Of a stretch of 64,000 bases of DNA, positions 47,177 to 58,099 are shown one piece after another. The notes under the pieces were generated by a model. The model searched no databases. It saw nothing but the letters and a program-made list of their open reading frames with translations, and was not told the DNA's origin. Within the stretch, counting starts at the first letter, position 1; each line of letters starts with the position of its first letter. A program made the position numbers and the translations under genes. The stretch comes from Flammula alnicola (Eukaryota > Basidiomycota > Agaricomycetes > Agaricales > Strophariaceae). The stretch lies in assembly GCA_015499995.1 (NCBI GenBank), contig JADNRV010000133.1, positions 88,978 through 152,977 of the forward strand, given 5' to 3'.

Positions 47177-48880
47177 CTAATCCGAGCTCAAAGCAGCCCA
47201 TTCCCAACAACGGGCGACAAAAAAGAGCCCACGCAACCTGATCTTAGGGGCGTCACTCGCCCATAATTGATCCCTAAGCAATGTTTCCTTAGATAACTTC
47301 CTGATGGCGATCGCCACGGACTTGACTTTGGATTGCCTCTAGAGGTAAGGATGATGTCAAAATGTACCAAATAAACGAAAGGTTTGGACGTACGCTCGCG
47401 GTAAGCTCATAAAAAGCGTCCTTGGAAGGGATTCCAATCATGGCATAGGAACGGAAAAATGTATCAACACATTTCCAGACGAGGTCCATTCCATTGTTTG
47501 AAAGCTCAGTTCCCTCTTTGGATTGCCTGTCCGCGTCTTTGAACTGCCTGTTAAGTAGCGTAAACTCTTTGAAGAAATTCGAAATCGCCACGCATTCTCC
47601 CGCATTGAGTTGAAGGTAACTAACGGCGTCCATACGGCCCACTAAATCTTCTGGCGTCTTGCAAGAAGTTTCCAGAGAGGTATCTCCAGTGGTGACAGAC
47701 ACGGATGCGTCTCGGGCTTTACGGCTACCCTTCCGGTTGGCAGGCTTTGCAACAACAGTTTGAGATGAACTGGACGCGGCCGAAGAGCCTCGTACGCCTT
47801 GTGGTTGCCGTCGCCTTAGGATAAAGACTTTCTTGGCGGCCGAGTAACCAGAATCAGGTTTTGGCGGGGAAGAACTCAAGCGAGACTGGGAGAAGAGGTC
47901 TTCCTCGTTGTCAGAGATGGGCGGCGTAACCCCAGTCGAAGATGAAGGAGGGGGTTCGAAGGGGTCTTCCTCGTTGTCAGAGGCGGGCGGAGTAACCCCA
48001 GTCGAAGATGAAGGAGGGGGTTCGAAGGGGTCTTCCTCGTTGTCAGAGACGGGTGGTGTAATTGCAGTCGAAGGATGGGGTTCGAAGGGGTCTTCCTCCT
48101 CTTCAGAGATGGGCGGAGGAGCAGACCCACCCAAGTCCATTTCGACATCACTTGAAACAGAATCCGTAGGGCCTGCAGATTTCGGAAACGCCGTTTCGAT
48201 ATCATCCGTATTAGACCGCGGAGGTGCCGGGGACCTGGGATCCATATTCTCGTCTTGGGCGGGCGTAGGTGTAGGAAGAGTTTCTAAGATTAAAGTCGTT
48301 AACGCTGGCAAGTGAATCAAAATAAAATTTAGAAGCTTACGCATGCCATTTGCCATACCATTTCCCAAGTCGTTGAAAGCTAGAAGAGAGTACAAAAATC
48401 CAATATATAATATGACAACAAATTGTTGTTAAATATCTCACCTCCTACATCTACAGGAAGTGGAACAAAAGGTATGTGAGCGTTATACCAAGTCCCTTTT
48501 ACAAAACATTGAGTCGAAGAGTACAACAACAACAAAAAATCAGTCCAAGAATCAAGAAGTACCCTTTCGTCGACCGCTTTCATCCCGATCACCAGCGGTA
48601 TAGTGTCTAGTCCAAACTAAGCGGAATGGAAAGGGTTAATCAAATGCGTAATGAAAAGAAAAAGAACTTACATGCCGGGGCAAGGTGCATATCCGACAGG
48701 CCGTGTTCTAAGCCCCTGCCAGGCCAGTTTACGGGCATGTCGTCCAACCCCGGCAACAGGTCTTCCCAGTCCCTAGAGGCTAAGAAAGTGAAAGATCAGT
48801 AGCGCACCAGAGGCATAGATAAATGATAACTAACCAAGCTCCCGTAAACGTTGGTAATCCTATCTATAGTGTTCCTACAT
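47177..48880 (-). CDS. Hypothetical protein with acidic Pro-rich tandem repeats, 5' end unresolved
   Basis: Exons read on the minus strand include 48341-48379, about 48296 to 47394, and 47338-47177, with further exons up to about 48880 (DYQRLRELASRDWEDLLPGL; PLVIGMKAVDERVLLDSWTD). The last exon was preferred over the read-through because it extends the frame by 54 codons (RKLSKETLLRDQLWASD to a TAG). The middle carries three to four copies of a 22-residue repeat (SDNEEDPFEPPPSSSTGVTP). After a basic linker comes a helical region (LQLNAGECVAISNFFKEF). No family recognised. No start Met is visible in the most upstream open exon, so the 5' end may be truncated next to the satellite. Confidence 0.5.
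47895..48115 (-). repeat. 66-bp coding tandem repeat
   Basis: Three full and one partial copy of a 66-bp unit inside the hypothetical gene. The copies encode the acidic/proline repeat EEDPFEPPPSSSTGVTPP and are nearly identical at the DNA level, which indicates recent slippage or unequal exchange. Confidence 0.85.
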
Positions 48881-49204
48881 TCCTCGCTCGGATGTGACCC
48901 GAATTCAGCCGGGGACCCTGAAAATTTTTTTGGGGGGTCCTTGACCAAATACAAGGTCCCAAAAAAATTCTTGGAGTGAAACACCTCCTCGGTCCCTCGG
49001 GGCGGCCTGCGCCGACGTCCCGACGCCGCACCACCCGACGCGAGGTCTGTCGACCTCAAAATGGATCGCTGTCTATCTGGAGGGCTGGGTTAGGGCTGTC
49101 TGACCATGAAACAAAAAACTTTGACCCTGATCGGTTAGGGTTCAAGTGCTCTGGGGCCCGATCGGCGCCTTTCGTATGACGTTCGGAGGGTAATAGGCTC
49201 ACTG

Positions 49205-51070
49205 TGCATGATCAAAGAGGTGTTTCTCTCCAAAACCATGACAGATAGGTTGCCACAGTTCATAAAGATTAGAATCCCACACCACTAAGAGAAACACCTC
49301 TTGGGGGCGGAGCACTGGCCTGAACGGTGGTGGCGTTTCAGCGCAGAATGACCGTCACATCAATAGCGGCGGCATTTTGAACTGTTAAAGCCCTTCTTGT
49401 ATCTCATAATTTATTATATATTTCAAACTATTTTTGTGCCAAGCCACTAAGCTTAACAGTTCTTGGTTGGTTCTCTGCGCCCAGATGGTGTTTTGGCCCT
49501 TGGATCGACTAAATATTCATAGAGGATGATCAAAGAGGTGTTTCTCTTCAAAAACATGACTGATAGGTAGCTACAGGTCATAAACATTAGCGTTCCACAC
49601 CGCTAAGAGAAACACCTCTTGGGGACTAAGCACTGAGCCGTATGGTGGTGGCGTTGGAGCGTAAAAGGACCGTCACGTCAATAGAGACGGCGTCTTGAAC
49701 TGTTCCAGCCCGTCTTCTATCTGATGATTTATTATATATTTTAATCTATTTTTGTGCCAAGCCGCTAAGCTTAACAGTTCTTGGTCAGTTCTCTGCGCCC
49801 AGATGGTGTTTTGGCCCTGTGATCGACTAAATATTCATAGCGCATGATCAAAGAGGTGTTTCTCTTCAAAACCATGACAGATAGGTTGCTACAGGTCATA
49901 AAGATCAGAATCCCACACCGCTTAGAGAAACACCTCTTGGGGGCGGAGCACTGGCCTGAACGGTGGTGGCGTTTCAGCGCAGAACGACCGTCACGTCAAT
50001 AGCGGGGGCGTCTTGAACTGTTACAGCCCGTCTTTTATCTGATGATTTATTATATATTTCAAACTATTTTTGTGCCAAGCCGCTAAGCTTAACAGTTCTT
50101 GGTCAGTTCTCTGCGCCCAGATGGTGTTTTGGCCCTGTGATCGACTAAATATTCATAGCGCATGATCAAAGAGGTGTTTCTCTTCAAAACCATGACAGAT
50201 AGGTTGCTACAGGTCATAAAGATCAGAATCCCACACCGCTTAGAGAAACACCTCTTGGGGGCGGAGCACTGGCCTGAACGGTGGTGGCGTTTCAGCGCAG
50301 AACGACCGTCACGTCAATAGCGGGGGCGTCTTGAACTGTTACAGCCCGTCTTTTATCTGATGATTTATTATATATTTCAAATTATTTTTGTGCCAAGCCG
50401 CTAAGCTTAACAGTTCTTGGTCGGTTCTCTGCGCCCAGATGGTGTTTTGGCCCTGTGATCGACTAAATATTCATAGCGCATGATCAAAGAGGTGTTTCTC
50501 TTCAAAACCATGACAGATAGGTTGCTACAGGTCATAAAGATCAGAATCCCACACCGCTAAGAGAAACACCTCTTGGGGGCGGAGCACTGGCCTGAACGGT
50601 GGTGGCGTTTCAGCGCAGAACGACCGTCACGTCAATAGCGGGGGCATCTTGAACTGTTACAGTCCGTCTTCTATCTGATGATTTATTATATATTTTAATC
50701 TATTTTTGTGCCAAGCTGCTAAGCTGCACAGTTCTTGGTCGGTTCTCTGCGGCTGAATGGCGTTTTGGCCCTTGGATCGACTAAATATTCATAGAGCATG
50801 ATCAAAGAGGTGTTTCTCTCCAAAAATATGACTGATAGGTAGCTACAGGTCATAAACATTAGAATCCCACACCGCTAAGAGACACACCTCTTGGGGGCAG
50901 AGCACTGAGCCAAATGGTGGTGACGTTTCAGCGCAGAAGGACGGTCACGCCAATAGAGACGCCAGTTTCACCCGTGCCTGGCTGCATTGTGTGCTGCAAT
51001 TATTATTTGTATGTATCAATCCCTGTTCCAGACAGCTAAGCTGCACCATACATGGTTGGTCGTCAGTCTC
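49205..51070. repeat. Satellite array, 318-bp period, about six copies
   Basis: The marker ATGATCAAAGAGG recurs at 49208, 49526, 49844, 50162, 50480 and 50798, exactly 318 bp apart each time. Copies 3 and 4 are nearly identical; copies 1, 2 and 6 differ more, and the last decays after about 50960. Each unit contains the arms AAGAGGTGTTTCTC and GAGAAACACCTCTT, complementary and about 60 nt apart. No open frame is conserved. Confidence 0.95.
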
Positions 51071-51084
51071 CTAAAGGTACTCAA

Positions 51085-51385
51085 GGTAGACATAGATCAT
51101 ATCGACGTAGACGTCGATACTTCAGCGTAAAGGTAGATTATATCGACATAGACGTAGATTGTATCGACGTAGACATGGATTGTATCGACATAGACGTAGA
51201 TTGTATTGACGTAAACGTAGATTGTATTGATGTAAACGTAGATTGTATCGACGTAAACATAGATTGTATCGACGTAGATAGACGTAGAGTATTTCAGAGT
51301 AGACATAGAATCCTTCAATACAGACGTAGATCATATCAGCATAGACGTAGACCACGTCAACATCGACGTAGATCATATAGGCATC
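51085..51385. repeat. GACGTAGA-type array, left copy
   Basis: Degenerate 21-bp units (core GTAGATTGTATCGAC) in tandem. The open frame across it (repeated DCIDVNV) reflects the period, not a gene. A related array lies right of the helicase gene. Confidence 0.9.
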
Positions 51386-51398
51386 TAGCCAAACCAAA

Positions 51399-51420
51399 GA
51401 TCAGTCAGATGCCAAAGTAT
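51399..51420. repeat. 22-bp direct repeat, left copy
   Basis: Begins GATCAGTCAGATGCC and is identical to 58042-58063. The two copies enclose the helicase gene, directly inside the GACGTAGA arrays. Confidence 0.85.
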
Positions 51421-52343
51421 AGCAGATAGCGCTGCATTCGTCATGGTGCTATGCCGCAAATACAAAAAATTAGACGGCACAGACATCCCTATGGTGGCTG
51501 TGTCACATGTCCGGCGGTCATTGTCGGTTAGGAAGGGATGTACAACATCCCTTGAAAAAAGGACAGCGAGTCCGCATGTGAGCTTGGAGCCCGGGGGGAA
51601 CTCTGCGTTAGGATCGGTGGCACAACTGAGATGTCTTCCAGGATGCACAGCTTGGTCTTGAAAGCAAGTAAAATAGAGACGCCGGAGGTGAGTCGCAACT
51701 GAGCTTGGAAAGCCGGTGGTCATACAGAAAAGGAGAAGACGGTCGGCGTCTGTTTAGAACTACACAAAAAAACAGGGCACGCACCCAACTCACTTGAACC
51801 GCAGTGCGTACTGGAAAGACGGTGAGTTGACGGGAGGAGCGACATTCGCCGCAGGCGTTTGGAGCGACGACCCACGCAGTGAGTTAGGGTTCATACTTCT
51901 GCGGTGCGGTTAGGGTTGTCTATCTCCCTATTAGAAAAATAACCCCCCTCCTTGCACAGGTTAGGGTTCTGCTCTATCCCCCAGAGTTAGGGCTCTCTTA
52001 TACTACTTGAAATTAAAAAAATCCCTCCTGTCTCAAAGGTATGGGTGCCTGCCCTAAACTGCCAAATCAGTAACTGCCTGATTGGGAAATCTGGTTCATC
52101 TCTTATCAACCACCACCATCTATCTGCAACAACATGAGGTATGACTGTCTTTCCTTGCTCTTTCACATCTGTTGACCTTGCCTGAGCATAGCCATACCTG
52201 TAAACCCTGTAACCAGCCCTTTCCTAATGGCCAAAAGGGTGCAAATTCCCTTGTAATGCACAACAAACGTTTGCACAGTCAGTCTGTGACTGTCTCTCAG
52301 ACCTGTGAGTTTTTTCTCTTGAAATCTCCTTAAGCTAAGTCTG
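51421..52343. other. Leader region of the helicase gene with scattered TTAGGG motifs
   Basis: Several isolated TTAGGG or TTAGGGTT motifs occur between about 51880 and 51995, which is typical of subtelomeric DNA. No coding region is supported. Confidence 0.6.
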
Positions 52344-55300
52344 ATGTCATCTACACTAGCCGACAAGACGCTGCTGGGCAGCTGCATCCGATCTGGATAT
52401 TCCGACGTCATCGTCTGCTACGTCGAAGACTGCGGCTTCGAAGACGACAACTGGGCCAAGCTAGAGGCCCACATCAAGAGGGTTCATACCAACGGGGCCG
52501 CCATCTCCTGCAAGTTTTCCATGTTTCCAGCGCTCGTCAGCCACAACTCGCTTGACGTAAACCGGTTTGCCGCCCTTCCCGTCGAGGACGCAGACGAGGA
52601 CGGGTCGGAATCCACCTCTGCATCTGGCGATTCTGGTCCACTTGAACCTGCCACTACCCGAGCGTCTCGCCCCATCACCTCACCTCTCAGCATTCCCAGG
52701 CCGACACGTAGCAGGAGTCGTCCATACAGACGCACATCGCCTGCGTCGACACGCAGCTCCTCTCCTGTGCTTGGGCAATCTCTGGGAGTGCTTCTGGCGT
52801 CGACACCAGTTCTGCCGTCTCCGCTTGGCCAGGAGCCCTACTCCCGTCCGCAGACGCCATCAGAGGAATCGTCGGAGGCCGACAAGGACGTCTCGATGAA
52901 TGACATTGCAGATGACGTCTTCTCGATGGACATCGATCTTCCTGCTGCACCTGCAAACTGGACTGGCGATCTGGATGACGGGGAGTCTCTGCTCCCCAAG
53001 GCTGGCTTGTTGCTCCTGCGTTTAAGTACACTTGGTGAATTCCCTGTCCCTCTTCTCCTCGTGTGCATAGAGTGTCAGTGTGGTGTGCCTCCCAAGAGTG
53101 CTAAAAGCCACGTCGCCTCTCATGACATCCATCTGACCAAGAAAGAGAAGAAGATCTTGTCTGGATGGTTGGCGGAGACGAAGCTTGCCCAGGAATCGAA
53201 GGACGTCTCGACTCCCAGGCCACGTCAGGCGCCGCTGCAGGGTCTCCAGGTGCAGCCTGGCTTCTCCTGCAAACTCTGCCCATTCTGCGCCCCAGTGAAA
53301 CGCACGGTCGAGAACCACGTCTATGAAGAACACCCTGAGCGCCGGGGCTCCTCTGCTTCAAAGTTCATAACAGCCGCCGCCCTTCAGGCGTACTTTCGCA
53401 AACATCCCAACTACTTCTCCGTCACTGAATCTCTCGCCGGTCTCGACGTTGATGACCCCTTCGCTTTGTACATGGAGCAAATCGTTCCTGAGATCGACGC
53501 ATCTACGCTGGTGAATGCGGCCACGTCCGTCAATGAGATCCCTCCTCTCTTGAAGATGACACAGTGGCATGAGCACCTGGCACCCTTTCTGACCGACAAA
53601 ACCACCATCCATGACCTCTGCTCACTGATGGATCTCCCGACGTCGAAGCGCGGTGACGCATGGCTGGGCACGCCCCTCGGCAACGTCATTCTTGACTACA
53701 TGAAGGACATTCGGAGCAAGGCGAACAAGGCGTCTCTTGGTATCAAATGCCTGCTGATGGAATGCCCAAGGTAAGGTGCAGTTTCTCACTCCAACACCAC
53801 AGCTAATCGACTTGTTCTGCGTCACGCAGACCGACGCAACATGGTGAATGGTGGCAGACGCTCTCCGACAATGTCTCGCTTGCAAAGTATGCAAAGCTTC
53901 TGCACCGCTGGACCCACGCCGTCATCGTTTCCATGAACAGCCATCCATCGGGCTATCAGTTCCCTCTGACGGACGAGATCCGCGAACACGCCAAGACATT
54001 GACGGACATTCTGAAGTCGACATCCAGGAGGGAGGCGTCGATGCCTTCCACGATTTCATCAAGCTCATCTTGTATCCCATGGACCGCTCAGAGGACGACG
54101 ATGACGAGTACAGCAAGTGGGATGAGCCCATTGAGTGCCTCCTTGCAATCGACGCCCTCCGTGAAGATGGGAACTTCAAAGCCGCCCATGAGATTACCGG
54201 TATATTTGCCAAGTTCTTCTACCACCTCCGTGGCGCAGTTTTATACCAAGGCCTACGCAACAAGTTCAACTTTGGCAACAATGCATACAAGTACGTCTAT
54301 CCTCACTATTGTTCACGTCAGCCAGAGGCTGATAAGATTATGTGCAAGATCTGTCGAAATGAGGCTATGCAAAACCTGCAGCCAGGTGTCCTCTCGCCCT
54401 ACAATAGCTGTGTCGACTATCAACGATATGCCACCGCACTTGCTCTCAACACCAACACGCCCCCGACGACTCGCGTCACTGCAGACGGTATGTTCGTCAC
54501 GTTCAAGAGCACACGCTCGACATCGCCAAGTGGCGACATGGACTTCATCGTCTTGCAGCAGAGATCAAGTCCGACCTCGCCGAGCTTTGCATGGGACAGG
54601 AAAGGCACCTGCAAATCCCTGATATCGTCCCGACGACTGGACCAACGAGGTCCGTGGTTATGGCTGGACGAAGAATGCACGCTTCTTGGGTGAAAAGCGT
54701 CAGTTACTAAAGGCCTTGCTTGCTGATCCCGCCGTCAACCTCGCCAGGATCGAAGACGGCAAGTTTACGTTCAACGCCACCCGCTGCTGGGACTTTAGCA
54801 ATAGATGTGACGCAGTCCTCGAGAAGATCCTCCTCTTCGCCTTTCTGACTCCTGGACAAACACCGCGCATCACCGAGTTCATGGATCACAAGTTCGCCAA
54901 CTCGACTCGCCCACGCTCGATCTTTAGAGATCAAGACGGACTCTGGCTCGTCACCCGCAGAGTCAAGACAGAGACGCAGACACGCAAGGAGACCTTCCTT
55001 CCCATCAAGTGCCACCCGATGCTCACGCAGTTCTTGGAGACGTACCTCCTTCTTGTCCGACCGGCGCTAGCTGAGTTGGTCCATCACCTCAAGGGCGAAG
55101 AGGCGTACCACGTCTACTCAGAGTACATGTGGACCAAGCAAGGTAGGCGCATGACGGAGGACGACACTTACAAGATCCTCAAGACGTTCATGAATACGCA
55201 CTGCGACATCGACGTTGGCAGCCACGACTACCGTCAGATCTGCGTGGAGGTGGGCAGAGTCTTTCTTGGCTCTGGCTTCGAGGTCGATCAGGAGGAGCTC

Positions 55301-57956
55301 GACGTTCTTGCCTCTCAGGCTGGCCACACTGCGTCGATGGCTCAACTCAAGTACGCCGCCGAAGCAGGCCGTCTCCCGTCCATGTCCAGCGATCTTCTTC
55401 TTCGCTATGGCAGGATCTCTGAATCGTGGTGGGCCGTGACGGGTTTCAAGCCAAACACCCCTCCCATGCTTCCTCTGCGTTGGAGAGCGCAGAACAGGCT
55501 CTCGACAGTAGGTCTGACTGCCAGCAGCTCTGACGACGGAGCCCAGACTTCATCCGTCACTCCTGCATTTGACGCGTCCCAGTTCCTCGAAGTGCTTACC
55601 GCTACGCTGACCAACGAAATCCAACAAGTCAAGGTCGGTCTGAGAGACGAAGTGCGCAACGCTGTCGCCGAAGCACTCGCAACCTTCCAGCAAGCCGTCC
55701 CGCCAACCAGGGCACCTCAGGCAGTTCCAGCCGCTGTCTCCGTCGCTGCGCCGCCTCCTAGTGTTTCCGCTACAGTCCCTGCAGACGTCGACGATGACGA
55801 CATGTATATGCCTGATCACACAGAAGTGCTCCCTTTACCTGCACCGTCTGCGCCGTCTACTTCCTCTGTCCCGTCCACCCTTCTACTGCCTTATGTTCCT
55901 GCAGAGAATACACGTGCGTATCTGGAGGGACTCCTCGCTAAGCATTTTGCAGATATCGACCATCCCAAGTTCAAGTCGGAGATGCAGATGCAGGTGGTCG
56001 AGATGGCATTGGCGAGGCAGGAGAACTTTGTCGCCGTCATGCCGACTGGATCTGGGAAGAGTCTTCTCTTCACGCTGCCTCCTTTCAACGAACCTGGCTA
56101 TCAGACATACGCCGTCATTCCAATCGGGCACTGCTTCTTGATCAGGACAGAAAGGCGCAGAACGTCGGGCTTTCAACGCAGACGTGGAGGGTGGACCACC
56201 AACAAGTGCGGTCAGCGACGCAGCTTGTGTTTGTGGCGATTGAGAGCGCCACTCATGTCAAGTTCAATGCGTGAGTCTCACGTCTTCTCTGAATCCTTCT
56301 GAGACTAATGTTACGTCAAAAAAACCACTCAGGTTCTGGCTTCGACAGGAGAACAAGGCCATTCGTATCGTCGTCGATGAAGCGCACCAACTGCTCACGT
56401 CGCGCGAGTTTCGTTCCCACTTCAAAGACTTGCAACGTCTTGCACAGCTCAAGGTGCAGAAGATCATGGTGACGGCGACGTTGGCCATTCGTCTTGAACA
56501 CGCCTTCCTCCAGGAAGCTGGGCTTCCCCTCTCTACTCGCATTATCCGCGCTCCTTGTGATCAGCCGCATATTAGCTTCAACCGCGTCACCTACTCGACC
56601 ATGAATACCAAGGTGGTCCGCCTCGCCATCGACGTGGCGAAACTGCTGAGACGTCTTTCATGGCTCCTGATCAGTGCGGCATCATCTTCGTCAAGGACCA
56701 CAAAACCGCAGACGCACTCCACGCCAACTTCACCCAATGCTCCACTCATTCTGTGCGCCAAGCAACCGACAGACTGCATGACGAGAACGCTTGGAGGGAG
56801 GGCCACAAGAAGTGGATCGCCGCGACTACGACACTCATTCAGGGGATCGACCAGCCGAACGTCGGCGCCGTCATATTCCTTGAGGTGCCCTATGGACTTA
56901 TCAATTTCTACCAAGGTTCAGGGCGGACAGGTCGGGACGGACGCAAGTCGTGGTCTGTTCTTCTCGATCCCAAGAATATGCACCTTGCGCTCCACCCATC
57001 AGACGCCGACTACCAGTGTGAGAGGGAAGGCCAGGAGTGGACCATGGCACAAGAATGTCGACGTCTTGCCTTTACACGTTGCCTCGATGGAGCCGACGTC
57101 GCCTGCGCCGACTTGCCTGGCTGTCATTTGTGCGACTTCTGTGATCCAGCATCTGTGCTTATGGCCGCAATCACACCTCTCATTCCTGATCCCCTCGTCC
57201 CTCATCCTTCTGTTGTCGATCACGTCATGGCTGGCCGTCCGCTGCTGACGATCAGTATGATCGATTCAATCTGAGTCAGTGGAATGACTTGGACATGTCT
57301 CTCGTCCCCGATCCCGTCTGGCACGCAGCACCCAGCCCTATGTCGGTTCAGGTCCCCGCCCATCTTGCACCCCCCACGACAAGTCGGCTTCAATGGCGAT
57401 CCTACGTGATGCTTCCTTCTATCACCAGCAACTCAAAACGAAGGTCCAGAAAGGCAAGGTCCTCAACTCCTTCGTCTCGATGCTGTATGGCAAATGCGTC
57501 ATGTGCTACGCCTTTACCAACAATATCGTCAACAAGCATACTGGTGGGCTCTTTATTCAATGCAAGCCACGTGGGACTGGTTACGTCGACTATCTCATGG
57601 GTTGGCAAGTCTTCAAACGCAAGATTCAATTCAGCGAGGCGTTCAAGTACTGCTTCAAGTGCGGTTTACCTCAGGACAAGCAGTTCATGCCGTCATGTCA
57701 CCCGTCTCTGGAAACTGGCAACAAGGGGAATAACAAGTGCCCTCTAGAGGACTTCGTCATTCTCCTGGTCTGGTGGATCCGTCACGAGGAGCGTTGGTGG
57801 TTACGTGCATGTGACGCATTCACCGCACTGCAAAGGAACTGGGGAGAGGATGAATTTGCAGCATGGCTCCGGAGGACGGAGAGTGTCGACTCGTTTTACA
57901 ATGGTATTGAGCTGATACTTTGGTTCTATCTAGAAAGACAGCATGATGTACAGTAG
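52344..57956 (+). CDS. Telomere-linked RecQ helicase with an internal tyrosine-recombinase-like domain, frame-disrupted
   Basis: Exon 1 is 52344-53772, then 53830 onward with a second intron at 56271-56332. The intended product is about 1,800 residues. N-terminal fingers include CYVEDCGFEDDNWAKLEAHI with the H-x4-H pair and CKLCPFCAPVKRTVENH (C2H2, DUF3505-like). The middle has TPRITEFMDHKF (54866), HDYRQ (55223-55237) and GHTASMAQLKYA (55322-55357), the R...HxxR...GH...Y set of tyrosine recombinases. A Pro/Ala linker follows, then RecQ motifs: MPTGSGKS, VVDEAHQLL, QGSGRTGRDG. The end is Cys-rich. RecQ helicases at chromosome ends (TLH) are known in many fungi. The frame shifts by -1 near 54020, 54507, 54632, 56122, 56655, 57247 and 57373. 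No stop lies in the intended frame. Confidence 0.85.
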
Positions 57957-58041
57957 AGTAGCGTCTCTGTACTTAGCTTTATATGTTTCTGTCAACGTCT
58001 GAGATGCCTATGAAATTTTATGTGTGCATAGCCAAGACGAT

Positions 58042-58063
58042 GATCAGTCAGATGCCAAAGTAT
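58042..58063. repeat. 22-bp direct repeat, right copy
   Basis: Identical to 51399-51420; lies about 85 bp beyond the helicase stop codon. Confidence 0.85.
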
Positions 58064-58099
58064 CATTGAGCGCAGGAGCTCCGTCACATTCTTTTCTCT

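Noticed and set aside
51052..51429. 125-codon open frame with DCIDVNV repeats
   Set aside because: Consequence of a 21-bp tandem repeat; no start context and matching antisense frames.
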